Part shown: positions 1 through 23,373 of the stretch, in pieces
Numbering within the stretch: position 1 is the stretch's first letter
Layout of the letters: each line of letters begins with the position of its first letter
NCBI GenBank assembly: GCA_034670405.1
Contig: JAXDDX010000087.1
Location: forward strand, 1,787,001 to 1,851,000
Reading direction: 5' to 3'
Source of the DNA: Hoplostethus atlanticus
Lineage: Eukaryota > Chordata > Actinopteri > Trachichthyiformes > Trachichthyidae
DNA length: 64,000 nt
Program-made: the position numbers and the translations under genes
Notes under the pieces: model-generated
Database searches by the model: none
What the model was told of the DNA's origin: nothing
The model's input: the letters and a program-made list of their open reading frames with translations, nothing else

Positions 1-84
1 GAGCTACAAAAAACATCCCAGTGTTCCAATATATGGATTCTGATTTTATGTAATAATCTAAAAGAATATTATTAGGGAAATTAC

Positions 85-1342
85 CATGATTGCGTGCCAG
101 GTGTCCGAGAATGGTATTGGACTGATTTAAGACCAAATCTCCATCTTCAAACTTGGGCAACTGGCCAAAGGTCTGGAGTAAATGCAGAAGATTGGGTATT
201 TCAATAAACCGAATTCAAAGAAGCTGAATGTATACACATTTGAATTTGCAAGCAGAAAAACAAAATACAGGAACAAAACAGAAAGAGGCCGTGATCAACT
301 CACACATGTGGCTCTCAGGTCTCCTTTGAGCCAGTCGTCCATTTTGACCACATTCTCCTTCCAGTCCTGGCCCTGGTCGGCCAGCAGGAGCCTGATGGGT
401 GCACAGCGTCCTGGAACAGACACATTAGCATTAGAGCTGAACAACCTACGATATGTAACTTATACTGCATTCTAGCCGGTCAATTTGACCCACTGGGCTA
501 CATCATCCCTTATACTACCCGAGCCAAGATGCACAGCTGGGAGGAAGAGCTCCAAAACCTTTGGAAACTTGGAATATAACTGTCTTTAACAAAGTCTAAA
601 AGTGTATTTGTGCATTGGAGATGTAACGTGTGCCACCATGGTGAAAGTAGACAAGTGAAGGGTTGCGGATATCTGTTTGGGTACGTGAAATTCGGTGTAG
701 TTTATTCATTACTTTCATAGGGGAAAAAGTTAATGGAGCAGGTACAGGACCCTTTGGATATGGGATAAACAACCCATACGATGAAAGACTCCCAAAGGGT
801 CCTGGATCAGGGCTAGTTATAGGTGTGTTCAGTAATTCAGTGATTATGAAGTATTGATGATATTGTAATATTATTGCCATTTAGACAAACAAACTTCCAG
901 AACAACTGAGACTTACTCCCACAATAACTACTTTTAAGTCCAGACTAAAAACGTTTCTGTTTACCACCGCTTTCTGCTGAACTATAAACTTGTACTATGA
1001 CTTTTATTCCTTTTGCACTGTGATTCAATTTTTCATTTTTCATTTTTTTTTATTTAACTTTTTTTTTTAAATGTCTTTATAAATGTCCTTGTTTTAAATG
1101 TATTTTAATGCCTCATGTAGGCTAAAGCACGTTGAACTGCCTTAACAAATAAACTTGCCTTGCCTTGCCATTTATTATTACGGTTGTTATTATTTTATTA
1201 CTATTATCATTATTTGTATTATGATATAACAACACCAATTGCCATTACATAGTATTATAATACTGTTTGGTATTCCATATTCATGTTGAGCCTATAGAAT
1301 AGCCTCCTTTGTTTCTTTGTGTACCCTTTCAGACCACACAAC

Positions 1343-1376
<34 letters not shown>

Positions 1377-2449
1377 CTTCATTGCACCAGAACTGCGATA
1401 CATTATTGAAAGAGCATCTGGTCTCCGTGTGCAAACCAACACCCTGCAGGGACAATTAAACCTCGTAACCTGCTAGTTAGTTACCTAACAGGAACATGAA
1501 ATACTGTACACCCTGCTGGAACTGTTTTCCCGTCTAACTCGGATTGTAAAGGCTGCAAGTCAATCTTCATCATTCTCATTCACATTGTGATATGATAAAT
1601 TAACAGGTTTTGGACAATGTGCGTGTTACTTTACGGTGTCTCATAGTTACCATCTGTTTGAGGTTAGCATTTTTCTGTCTGACCTGCAACAAACCTATCC
1701 TGCACTCCGGTGATGCACTCTATTCAAACTTTATTCAAATTTGAATTCACTTCCGTGGAGATTTTCATAGCATGTTAGATTACATGTTAGATTACATGTT
1801 AGATTACAGTACTTTTCTGTAATTATAGTGTAATTAGACAGTAACAAAAAAGAACAAAAGAAGAATCTTAAGGAGAACTGGTGAAACCACGTGATAAGAT
1901 TAGCTCTTGTGTGTTAACACTTATCCAGGCAGTGTGAGATCTGCTGACTAGCTGCATTATATACTGTTTTTTTGGCTGATTTTCTTTATTTGTTTCTAAT
2001 AATCAAAACTAATTCTATCTTTCTGGATGGAAGGCTCTGGCTTTCACTCACCTCTGGATGCAAAGTAGGTGATGGTGTATGGAGGCACTGGGAGACAAAA
2101 CACAGAATCAGACAAATAAGAACAATTTATCAATCAATCAATCAAATTAAATTAAAGTGTTCCCATTTATTACTTATGCACACACACTGCTGCAATTTGT
2201 ACTTGTAAATTAACTTAATCATGTGCCGACTGCTCGTTTTCTTACTTAGATAGTCTTCTACATGGAAAATTAAATTGCCACATGTGGTATTACAATTAGA
2301 AATGATCAGTACTATCAATAGAAACCACTATTCACTGGCAACATTGCAATCAGCTATCCGTTTTCAGAAAATATACATGCACAAAATACTGGAGCCAGGT
2401 AGAATGCATCAAAACCAGTAGTGTGCTGGAACTGGAACTGGAACTTACT
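85..2449 (-). CDS. gstp1: Pi-class glutathione S-transferase, copy A (exons 1-4, cut by window edge)
   Basis: The product conjugates glutathione to electrophiles in the cytosol. Seen on the minus strand: exon 1 ends at 2449 with the A of the start codon, exon 2 is 2052-2087, exon 3 is 304-410 and exon 4 is 85-172, all with AG/GT borders and the phases of copies B and C. The ATG is split (A | TG), as I recall for human GSTP1. It encodes [13 protein letters not shown], then glutathione-site residues Y8, R14, W39, Q52, L53, Q65 and S66. Differences from copy B include Val23 to Ala, Ile36 to Met, Lys45 to Arg, Ala68 to Thr and Arg71 to Gly, making it the most diverged copy. No stop or splice defect is visible in these exons. 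Exons 5-7 should lie beyond the left edge, so intactness is unknown. Intron 2 carries a LINE tail and an (AC)n tract. Confidence 0.88.
890..1176 (+). mobile_element. 3' end of a 5'-truncated LINE
   Basis: This plus-strand tract encodes a decayed C-terminal tail of non-LTR reverse transcriptase type (a stretch like [15 protein letters not shown]). It is followed by an AT-rich 3' UTR and ends in short TTGCC repeats, the usual form of a LINE 3' end. It sits in intron 2 of gstp copy A, antisense to the gene. The exact clade is uncertain; an L2/Rex-like origin is likely. Confidence 0.6.
1345..1373. repeat. (AC)n microsatellite
   Basis: A pure AC dinucleotide run of roughly 14 units, in intron 2 of gstp copy A. 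The short minus-strand open frame across it is an artefact of the repeat. Confidence 0.9.
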
Positions 2450-2630
2450 CGTGTTGGATCAGGCAACAATATGCTTGTAGAAGAGTCTTCTGAAGTAGGT
2501 CAGATTACAAAAGATTATACAAAGTTTATATAAGGAGTTCAGGTCTGATCAGCAGCGAGGAGTCAACTGATGGACGGAGGAACCACTCCTGTTGTCAGCC
2601 AGTCTGCTTTCTGTTGAGTCACGGTGACTG
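2450..2630 (-). promoter_or_regulatory. Putative promoter of gstp copy A (TATA box, AP-1/TRE-like site)
   Basis: Upstream of exon 1 on the minus strand there is a consensus TATATAA (plus positions 2526-2532) and, about 85 bp further upstream, TGAGTCA (2615-2621), a perfect AP-1/TRE core. Human GSTP1 is known to use an AP-1/ARE element close to its promoter, so the placement is credible. Copies B and C keep a weaker TATA-like motif (TATAATC) here but lose both the TATATAA and the TGAGTCA. The transcription start is inferred, not seen. Confidence 0.5.
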
Positions 2631-2875
2631 GGGGCTGCTCCAGCAGATATACAGGTGATTTTGACTCCTCCCCTACCTCAGTACCACTCTCCTACCACAA
2701 AGTAGGAGGAGGGGACGAGGGGAGGGATGGAGTGCAATAGAGGAAAAGCGGAGGCCATGTAGGAACATTTATTTGATAAGGGGTGATAACTGTCACATTG
2801 ATGAGCTTGGGGCCATCTCACGAAGAAAGGTCAACATAGTCAGGGTATCTTTGCAGTAGCTGGCTTCACAAAACC

Positions 2876-4283
2876 AAACAATGGCGATCCAGACTAACCG
2901 GTCTCATGCGTTCACATAAGGGGCGGGGTTTGTATCAAATAACCAAGCGCATGAAACATGAACAGCTCCAGAGCAAACAGAGTTAATATAAGAGTTGGGC
3001 TTGGCTCTTTTGGTCTTTTGAGCCGTGGTCCATATGTGTTTTCTTTGTTCAGCATTGGTGGGAGGTGTAGTTGTGTGTTGTGTGGCAGAGAGAAGGGCAA
3101 CAGTACAGTGAATGAATGTGTGGTAATAGGAGGTGTGTGATTGCAGGACTGACTAGGAGTGGTTAAAACAAACACAAAAAAAATTATGAAAGAGTAGAAT
3201 AAAATAGATAAAAGTGCTTGATAATTAACTCATAAAGTGCTGACAGTCGATTAAGTGGTCAAAACTATACAGACAGAACAAACAACTGAACGTTTCAGAC
3301 AGCAAGCCAGAAGCAAAGCCACGGCTCAGACAGGCCTCCACTGGATGACAGCACCCGTCATTAATAGGGTGGCCATCCATCCGGTTTTAGGGTGGACAGT
3401 CCGGTTTTGAAAACATCTTGTCCGTCCACCGGCGCAGCCTTGGGCCTTTACATTAAATGTAAAAAACAAAGGGAAAAAAGAGAGAGCTCCACTGTGTTTG
3501 AGAAGGGGGGAGCAAACAACTAAGGGTGGTGAGAGTACATTCAAACAAGCGTCTCTTAGATAATGTTAACCAAGGCTACAAACAATGGCGATCCAGACTA
3601 ACCGGTCTCATGCGTTCACATAAGGGGCGGGGTTTGTATCAAATAACCAAGCGCATGAAACATGAACAGCTCCAGAGCAAACAGAGTTAATATAAGAGTT
3701 GGGCTTGGCTCTTTTGGTCTTTTGAGCCGTGGTCCATATGTGTTTTCTTTGTTCAGCATTGGTGGGAGGTGTAGTTGTGTGTTGTGTGGCAGAGAGAAGG
3801 GCAACAGTACAGTGAATGAATGTGTGGTAATAGGAGGTGTGTGATTGCAGGACTGACTAGGAGTGGTTAAAACAAACACAAAAAAAATTATGAAAGAGTA
3901 GAATAAAATAGATAAAAGTGCTTGATAATTAACTCATAAAGTGCTGACAGTCGATTAAGTGGTCAAAACTATACAGACAGAACAAACAACTGAACGTTTC
4001 AGACAGCAAGCCAGAAGCAAAGCCACAGCTCAGACAGGCCTCCACTGGATGACAGCACCCGTCATTAATAGGGTGGCCATCCGTCCGGTTTTAGGGTGGA
4101 CAGTCCGGTTTTGAAAACATCTTGTCCGTCCACCGGCGCAGCCTTGGGCCTTTACATTAAATGTAAAAAACAAAGGGAAAAAAGAGAGAGCTCCACTGTG
4201 TTTGAGAAGGGGGGAGCAAACAACTAAGGGTGGTGAGAGTGCATTCAAACAAGCGGCTCTTAGATAACGTTAACCAAGGCTAC
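2876..4283. repeat. 704-bp unit duplicated head to tail
   Basis: Positions 2876-3579 and 3580-4283 are the same 704-bp sequence in direct tandem. By eye they differ at about five positions, so the duplication is recent. The junctions are exact: the first unit ends GGCTAC and the next begins AAACAATGGCG. A diverged relative of the first ~130 bp, including the upstream GCTTCACAAAACCAAAC, occurs at 21629-21800, so the unit contains older interspersed repeat DNA. Small open frames on both strands repeat with the unit and resemble no protein I know, apart from a short FTVLLPF string also seen near the hAT relic at 22.4 kb. The remaining gene-free stretches, 2640-2875 and 4284-5073, show no feature I can support. 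Confidence 0.9.
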
Positions 4284-5407
4284 CAAGCTAACCTAATTAA
4301 AAAAGATGAAACCCTAGCAGCGAACGCTTAATGAGCGTTTTGAGAACCACAGGGAGGAGATCTTTGTGCAGACCAAGCTCTAAAGGGTATGCAAGACTTC
4401 AGAGAAAACCCTCAAAATAAACCACAGAGCTTGAAACCAGCAGCCCAACAAGATGAAACAAGATTCAGTACGTTGTGGACCTGCGAGCAAAACTTGAGAA
4501 CGTGAGAATTTGCTCCAGGCCCGGGAACGTCAGTGTCGGCTGTAGGACAGAGGGGCGTGAATGAGACATTTTTCACTGGTAGATACTATGGTTCTTTTAT
4601 TGTTCCCTTCATCCAGGTCCAAATTGCTCACCAGATGGCAAGGGCCCTTCTACGTCACCTCAACCTCCTAAAGGCATGGAGGGAGGCCAAAACCGGCCAA
4701 TCAAACTTCGTCCCTTTGTAAATATTTTACAATGGAAAATACTTCACGAAAGGCTTCTTCAGACAAGAGACTATTTTTCAGCCAACAGCCGAGGAGTTTA
4801 CCCACGTTTTTAGGCTGACGTACATCTTTATGACATGAATTCATACATCACATACACCAGAATAAGTTGTGTCAAATTGATGCAAGTTATATGAGGATAA
4901 ACAATTTTTTCAGAATATAATTGAATTTTGTTTATGTGGTTGTTTGCCTCATGATGATCACCTGCCTTTATATGTAACTACCGGCTACAGAGGTTCAGTT
5001 CATTTCCTGGGCCTAAATGTTGTTACTAAGTAAGATTAGCAAACCTGCTTGGCTGAACCTGCACGGCTTGGGCTGAAATAGCCTTCGTCGGGGTTACTAT
5101 TGCAACCAAAACACATTGGTTTTTCACATTAAAACACTTGCAAGCAACACCCATTTTGTCCTAGATATAATCTGTTCTCATGAACAAGATGGCTAATATG
5201 GTTTTATGCCAATAACGATTCCAGTGGACACAGATGATGTCATTTTATATTATCTCCACCCTTTATTGTTTTCTAAGAACAACAATGCATTTTTGGACAT
5301 CTGTATTTAAATGAAACTATTAAAATTGTCTAAACACAAGTGCAATCTTTAAGACGACAGATCAAAGGACAGGGCTTTATATCAGTGATGAACTCATTTG
5401 TAAGGAT

Positions 5408-10630
<5,223 letters not shown>

Positions 10631-11933
10631 GATGGTGGATCAGGCAGCGATGCTCGTAGAAGAGTCTTCTGAGGTAGGTCAGATCACAAAAGATTATACA
10701 AAGTTGAACAAGAAGTTCAGCTCTGAGCGGCAGAAAGGAGTCAAACGAGTGGTTCCAGCCAGCGCCTTAAAAACAGGGTGGATCACAAAGCTTTTTTATA
10801 CTCCTCCTCCTCTTTACCTCCCCTCCCTCACTACCACTCCTCCTCCTGGAGGGGAGGAGGAAGCAAGGGAAAGGGGAGGCCGTGTAGAACCTCGCCCATG
10901 CAGGAGGCTGGTAACTTTTATAACCACATTAATGAGCCGGTAATGTTATACACTATAACTGTTGTGTTTTTTCAGGTTTTGTCAATAAAGTCATATTTTG
11001 GGCACGATCACAGTGAGGTAGGATAGGAAGGGGTGGAGGGTAGGAAACACTTGAGGAGGGGCTGCTCTCATCTGCTTTTGATCTCCAATCTCTGTCAGTG
11101 AAGTTAAAGAAAGAGACATTTGAAATTTGATGCCCTCTGCTCCATTTGCCACAAGTTTCAGTCACTAAAACATTTTGTTGATTGCACGAAAGGAAGTTCT
11201 GGTAACACTTGTGACACAGTGACAAGGGTACACAAATAAGCATGAATTGTGCATGAAGGCGTGCAGCCAGTCAGCTAACAGTGACATATGAATTGAGTTG
11301 CAGGAAGACGGATGCAGAACCTGATCCTCTATCTTCTCTTCTTACACAATGCATGTAAGGCGTCCCATGGAGATCAATCAGCGTCAAAAGGAGACACAAA
11401 CAGGTGTCACACGGCCCGTGCCTCAAACACAACACACAAATAAATGCAGAGTGATCTGTGTGTCTGCAACCAATTATTTTAAAAAATGGAAACTGACTTG
11501 TAAATGTGCAGAAACATTTTCACTATCATGATTTGAACATAAACACTAACATTTTTACAAATATATTATGATATATATGATATATGAATATTTTGGAGAT
11601 GAAATAGCCTTCGTCGGGGTTACTATTGCAACCAAAACACATTGGTTTTTCACATTAAAACACTTGCAAGCAACACCCATTTTGTCCTAGATATAATCTG
11701 TTCTCATGAACAAGATGGCTAATATGGTTTTATGCCAATAACGATTCCAGTGGACACAGATGATGTCATTTTATATTATCTCCACCCTTTATTGTTTTCT
11801 AAGAACAACAATGCATTTTTGGACATCTGTATTTAAATGAAACTATTAAAATTGTCTAAACACAAGTGCAATCTTTAAGACGACAGATCAAAGGACAGGG
11901 CTTTATATCAGTGATGAACTCATTTGTAAGGAT

Positions 11934-16545
<4,612 letters not shown>

Positions 16546-18824
16546 GATGGTGGATCAGGCAGCGATGCTCGTAGAAGAGTCTTCTGAGGTAGGTCAGATC
16601 ACAAAAGATTATACAAAGTTGAACAAGAAGTTCAGCTCTGAGCGGCAGAAAGGAGTCAAACGAGTGGTTCCAGCCAGCGCCTTAAAAACAGGGTGGATCA
16701 CAAAGCTTTTTTATACTCCTCCTCCTCTTTACCTCCCCTCCCTCACTACCACTCCTCCTCCTGGAGGGGAGGAGGAAGCAAGGGAAAGGGGAGGCCGTGT
16801 AGAACCTCGCCCATGCAGGAGGCTGGTAACTTTTATAACCACATTAATGAGCCGGTAATGTTATACACTATAACTGTTGTGTTTTTTCAGGTTTTGTCAA
16901 TAAAGTCATATTTTGGGCACGATCACAGTGAGGTAGGATAGGAAGGGGTGGAGGGTAGGAAACACTTGAGGAGGGGCTGCTCTCATCTGCTTTTGATCTC
17001 CAATCTCTGTCAGTGAAGTTAAAGAAAGAGACATTTGAAATTTGATGCCCTCTGCTCCATTTGCCACAAGTTTCAGTCACTAAAACATTTTGTTGATTGC
17101 ACGAAAGGAAGTTCTGGTAACACTTGTGACACAGTGACAAGGGTACACAAATAAGCATGAATTGTGCATGAAGGCGTGCAGCCAGTCAGCTAACAGTGAC
17201 ATATGAATTGAGTTGCAGGAAGACGGATGCAGAACCTGATCCCTCTCTTCTCTTCTTACACAATGCATGTAAGGCGTCCCATGGAGATCAATCAGCGTCA
17301 AAAGGAGACACAAACAGGTGTCACACGGCCCGTGCCTCAAACACAACACACAAATAAATGCAGAGTGATCTGTGTGTCTGCAACCAATTATTTTAAAAAA
17401 TGGAAACTGACTTGTAAATGTGCAGAAACATTTTCACTGTCATGATTTGAACATAAACACTAACATTTTTACAAATATATTATGATATATATGATATATT
17501 AATATTTTTGAGATATTTTTGAGACTGTTTTTTGCAGCTGTAAAATCACCAAGGAATCCACAAACACTTTTCAAAATAAAAGTTTGAGAGTTTAAACGTC
17601 TAATAATACAGATTCAACCTAATTTCTTTTAAATTATTCATCAAACCCAATAAGAGACAACTCAGATTATTATATCATTTCATAATAATGATGACAAATA
17701 CCATAGCATGCACAACTTTTGACCACAAAGGCTGCATATATGCTGCACAGCAACCATACCACACAAAATCTATGTCAAAATACTCCTACACACCTGTACT
17801 TTAACAAAACTCTGACATTTAAGCCTAAGAGATTGTACGGAAATGACAGGCCTTCAAAAACACGACCAGTGATGCCATAAAATGAAACTAATGACGAATA
17901 AAGAATATGCAGCAACATTTGTGAATAAATGCCTTTAATTTTTCACAATAAATCCTCAAATGCTGTGCTTCAGTTGGGCCGATCTCAAAGCATTTTCCTC
18001 AGGAGATGCAAAAAGATCATGTGGGTTGAGGCCCTACAAGAACAGCACAAACTTCTGGAGGGAACTGGAGGGAACATGAGTTAAAATATTAGTGTTTATG
18101 TGCAAATCATGATATATTACTGAAAGAATAAAGGCATTTATTCACAACTGTTGCTGCATAAGTCTGTTTGCATTTTTGCAAATGATGGGTCACAGATACA
18201 AATCACTCTGCATTTGTTTGCGTTTTACACACGGGTCATGTGACATTTGTTTGTGTCTCCTTTTGACACCATTTTATCTCCATAGTGACACCTACCTGCA
18301 TTGATCGCCATAGTGACACCTACCTGCATTGTGTAACAAGAGAAGAGAGGAATCAGGTTCTGCATAATTTGTAGAGAAGTCGGTTCATATGTCACTGTTG
18401 GGGATTTAGGAACCACCTATTGTGTCAGACTGGGTGGAGGATGTGGGGGAGGTGTAGGCTAGATGCAGCCGGGTCCTTTTAACCTGCGTGTGCGTGTCTG
18501 TGAGGGGGGAGACTGAGAGAGTGAGAGTCAACTGTGCAATACATCTAAGCAATGCCATTTATAGTTTTTGTAAGATTTAGCTTTGAAAACCTACATCTTT
18601 TCCCATAGGCAATGCATTGGGAGAACTCTCAGTGGCTCGACCAATACCTTATTGTTATGCAAATAGCACCTCAACTCACCTCTCTGATTGGCTCTTATGT
18701 ATTCAAACTCTATTCAAATTTGAATTCACTTCCGTGGACATTTTGAGCATGAGAGCATGAGAGCATTTTGATCTTATATCCAAAAAATAGTATCTGTAAG
18801 GTAGAGCTACAAAAAAACATCTCA

Positions 18825-19503
<679 letters not shown>

Positions 19504-19852
19504 CTGGGAGACAAAACACACAATCAGGCAAAAAACACAAAATGATCAATCAGTCAAATGAAAGTGTTCCCATTTATTACTTTTTGCACACACAAAGAGC
19601 TGCAATTTATTTGATTTACTTAGAAATGGATTTTTAGCATTTTCTTAGATAGACTTCTACATAGACACAGTATATTACAATTAGAAATGATCAATACTAT
19701 CAATAATAACCACTATTCACCGGCAACATTGCGACCATCTGTTTCCAGAAAATGCAACCTGCAGATGTTCATTCATAAACTTTGATAGTAGTAGTAGTAG
19801 TAGTAGTGGCATTACTAACAGCAGCTAAGCAGCTGCCGACTCTGGGTCCAAG

Positions 19853-19858
19853 GTGTGT

Positions 19859-19911
<53 letters not shown>

Positions 19912-19913
19912 TG
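19853..19913. repeat. (GT)n microsatellite with flanking AGT run
   Basis: About 30 GT units with one ATG interruption, preceded at 19786-19808 by AGT triplets. It marks the broken right end of gstp copy D. Confidence 0.9.
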
Positions 19914-20014
19914 TGTTGGGGAGGATGGGCATCTAGTGAGTAGAACACCCTAGCAACGACCAAGCAACACCCTAGCGACCACCTATTGTGTCAGACTGGG
20001 GGGAGGATGATTCA

Positions 20015-20150
20015 AGATTCAAGATTCAAGAAGTTTATTTGTCACATACACACACGAGGTGTGCAGTGAAATGTAAAGTGGCAATGCTCAGCAGAAATGT
20101 GCAAAGGGCAAAATAACAGGTTCACTCTATTTACAATAAACCAACACAAT
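20015..20150. repeat. Interspersed fish repeat with ATTCAAG start
   Basis: Begins with tandem GATTCAA units, then AGAAGTTTATTTGTCACATACACA and GTGCAGTGAAATG in succession. This string order is a very common dispersed teleost repeat. A diverged copy begins at 21000. No coding potential. Confidence 0.5.
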
Positions 20151-20375
20151 ATTTACAATGTGATGTGGGTGAGGCGGGAGACTGAGAGAGTGAGAGTTGA
20201 CTGCAATACATCTAAGCAATACCATTTATAGTTTACAAAATATTTACCTTTGAATGCCTCATTGTTTTCACATACACAATACATGTTGGCAGTTGCAGTT
20301 TGTACTAGTTAGGGAGACCTCTCAGCAACTCAACTCACCTCTCTGATTGGCTCTTATGTATTCATAAACCTTCAT

Positions 20376-20625
20376 TGTTGCAGTAGTAACAGTAGTAGTA
20401 GTAGTACTACGAGTACCAGTAGCAGTACTAGTAGTAGGAGTATTAGAAGTACTCGTGGTAGTAGTAGTATCAGCAGTATTAGTAGAAGAAGTATTTATAG
20501 TAGTAGGTTTTGTTGTTATGATAGTAGTAGTAGTAGTAGTAGTAGCACTGGTAGTAGTACTATTACTTCTGATTTTACTTCTGCTTCTACTGCTTCTAAT
20601 ACTTCTGATTTTACTATTTGGCCTC
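20376..20625. repeat. AGT/ACT trinucleotide array
   Basis: About 250 bp of AGT, ACT and GTA triplets, changing orientation part way (AGT-rich then ACT/CTG-rich). It is similar in composition to the gstp intron 5 arrays. The open frame across it is low-complexity Val/Leu. Confidence 0.8.
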
Positions 20626-20999
20626 TACTTCTGCTCTGGGGTTTGCACAGCTGGCGTTTGCATGGCCCGGCAATAGGTGGCCTGGTGGTTGGGGACCCCT
20701 GATCTAGGACACCCTAGCAAACACAGGGCAACTCCTTACTACAGAGCTGCGTAAGCAATACTTCCGGCTGCAAAAAGCTAGCCCACTTCACATTTTCTAC
20801 AGGAAATGTACTTTCTAGTTAATATTAATTAATGGTGTTAACTAACACATTTAATTAACACCAAATCATTATGTACAAAGGTATTCCCACTGAGCAAACG
20901 TCTTTGTCGCACATTTTTATGACGTCTTTTTATGACGTCTTTTTTTGACGTCTTCTGAACGTCCAAAATTAGTTCAAATGTGAGAGAAACAGGTTCATG

Positions 21000-21310
21000 A
21001 ATGAACTTTATTCATCACATACACATACATGCAGTGAACTTCTTTTTTCTGCACACCCCTGACTAGATCTACACAAAACATGCCACCTCACACACATGCA
21101 TTTTTCAGGTCAGAGGGCAGAGCGCAGCCATTGAACGGCGCACCTGGAGCAGTTTTGGGGTGTGCCTTGCTCAAGGGCACTTTGCGGTGTTGGTGGGCAC
21201 CATAGCCGGGACACCAGTCATTTTTTCAATCGTACATACACCCTCCTGGTGCTGCCGGGGATAACCACTAGGCCAACCTGCCTAGCACTAGGCCAACCTG
21301 CCTAGCGGTT
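21000..21310. repeat. Interspersed fish repeat (TTATTCATCACATACACA ... CTTGCTCAAGGGCAC)
   Basis: A dispersed teleost repeat recognised from ordered blocks: TTTATTCATCACATACACA, GGTCAGAGGGCAGAGCGC, GCACCTGGAGCAG, GCCTTGCTCAAGGGCAC. A short local duplication (CACTAGGCCAACCTGCCTAG) occurs at 21267-21304. Noncoding. Confidence 0.5.
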
Positions 21311-21628
21311 ACCTTACAGTCCAGAAGCAGTATAAATGAGGATGTCTAAAATGAGTCTGCAGTTGACGTTATAAGACTTTATAAGACGTCCACAATGACC
21401 TTACCATAGCAACCAGCTAACATTAGTCAAAAATAGCAACATTGTCTTGCTACAGTATGCCAGTTAGTTAATTTACTAACTGACATTAAATTATATATTT
21501 ATATATTATATTTCCTCAGTGTTGTCACACTATGCAGGTCCTGAAAAGTGTGTTAAGACAATAGGTAACAATACTGTTGTTCAAGCCCTGGGGCCTGTGA
21601 AATTCAACATATGGTGTCTTTGTGATAG

Positions 21629-21800
21629 CCGGCTTCACAAAACCAAACAAAGGCCATCCGGAATAACTGGTTTCTGGTTATTGACTCGCTCTGTCAAGCC
21701 AGCTATGAGCGCATTCACATGAAAGGGGCGGGGTTTATATCAAATAACCAACATGTACATGAAACATGAACCGATCCAGAGCAGCGGATTTAACATAAGA
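21629..21800. repeat. Diverged relative of the 704-bp repeat
   Basis: Shares GCTTCACAAAACCAAACAA, GGGGCGGGGTTT, ATATCAAATAACCAA and CATGAAACATGAAC in the same order as 2862-2975. It shows that part of the 704-bp duplicated unit is an interspersed repeat. Confidence 0.6.
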
Positions 21801-22084
21801 CAGATAAACTATTGATCATATGAAAAAGCTAAGCACACCTATAGAACATAAAAAATAACAAATAACAAATAATAGAAATAATAAAATAAAACAATAAAAG
21901 CAATAAACTACTATGAACAATTGTTATATAAACATAATGCTGCCAACAATTTCAACACGTTATGTAGACTGTAATAGAAATAGGATGTTGGGAAAGAAAT
22001 GGATTGGATTTGTTTTTCTCTCGATAAGATCGTACTACAGTAATGGACAGCATGACATTAAACATGGGCAAGAATTATTTAGAT

Positions 22085-23373
22085 CAGTGGTTCTCAACCT
22101 TTTTTGCACCACAACCCAATTTTTAACATGCCAGCGAGGTCGGGACCAGCTCTCTCAAATTCAACATCATGCCTACTACACTTTTCATTTTTATCTTATT
22201 TTGAAGCCATTCTATCTTTTTTTAAGCAGATAAATGGGCCACCATATTAATATTAATTATGAAACAGAATTGCCAACTTACATTTCATGATCCAATACTT
22301 AATGAGAAGTTTGGGGTAATTGAAGATAGTGCAATCCGGAGATCATGTTCAACATTCGGCTTGTTTCTGCTTTTGTTCTTCAGCTGGGTGAGAGCGGAGA
22401 AGCCAGCCTCGATTAAATATGTGGTACTACTGAAGGGCAAAAGCACTGTGAACGCATGGTTAGCAAGAGCAGGATACTTGCTTGCAACGCTGCACCAGAA
22501 CCCAGGGAGAAACTCTGAGAATTTCTTCTGAAGACCACAATACACATGATTTCTCGGATGATAAAGTCACCGTTTCCACTCAAAATGGTTATGCTTCTCC
22601 CTTGTAATGACACATTCAATGTATTCAAATAATCAAAAATGTCCGCAAGATAAGAAAGACGATCAATCCACAGGTCAACGTTAAAATATTCTGCTAGCTC
22701 TGACTTTTTCTCCTGCAAGAGAAGCTGCTAACTCGCTTCTAAGCTTGTAAACTTGAGATAACACTTTGCCCCTGGAGAGCCAGTGGACCTCAGCGTGATA
22801 GAGCAGTTGTTCGTGCCCACTTTGTGCCCACAGCTTGAAAGCACCTTGAATTCTTGGCACCGTGCTTGACGTAATTATCAACTGTCACTACCTCTCGCAG
22901 CATTTCGTGAAGCTCGGTTAACATGTCTTTAGCAGCTAATGCTTCTCTGTGTAAAGAACAGTGGTTCCACGTTGCGTTCGGTGCTGCTAACATCCAGAAT
23001 TTTTCTCACAACTCCTGAATGTTTGGAAAATATTTCTGCTTGCAGTGGTGGATTTTGTTGTGGCAGTTTTTATTTAACTTAAACAAAAACTGCTCTTGAA
23101 AGTCACCATTCCACATACATACACCATCAGAATTGCATGGTTAGCCACATCGGTGGATTCATCGAGTTGTAAAGTGAAACAGTCGCTAGCTAAAAGACGC
23201 TTGGTGGTCTATTGCTTAATGTCATTGGACATGTCACAGACCCTCCGATGAACTGTATCATTTGACAAAGGAATTGTCTTAGGCTGACTCGCCTAAGAGT
23301 TCGGTGCACATGTCTATCGCACAAGAAAGGATGAGTTGTTCTGCAACAGTATGGGCCTTTTTGTCTGTTTCCT
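22085..23373 (-). mobile_element. Decayed hAT-superfamily transposon
   Basis: The left end CAGTGGTTCTCAACCTTTTT is a typical hAT terminal repeat. On the minus strand, fragments in several frames match the ZBED/hAT-type transposase in order: KKAHTVAEQLIL (about 23340), LHREALAAKDMLTELHEML (about 22930), LLYHAEVHWLSRGKVLSQVY (about 22790), a stretch with WIDRLSYLADIFDYLNTLN (about 22660), and a GFSALTQLKNK tail (about 22380). Frame changes and stops (for example GESA*) show it is dead. The N-terminal end is cut off by another element at 23374. Confidence 0.8.

Noticed and set aside
2912-3879. Repeated 87-codon minus-strand open frame as a duplicated small gene
   Set aside because: It repeats only because the DNA is duplicated; it has no splice, start or family support and partly overlaps dispersed repeat DNA.
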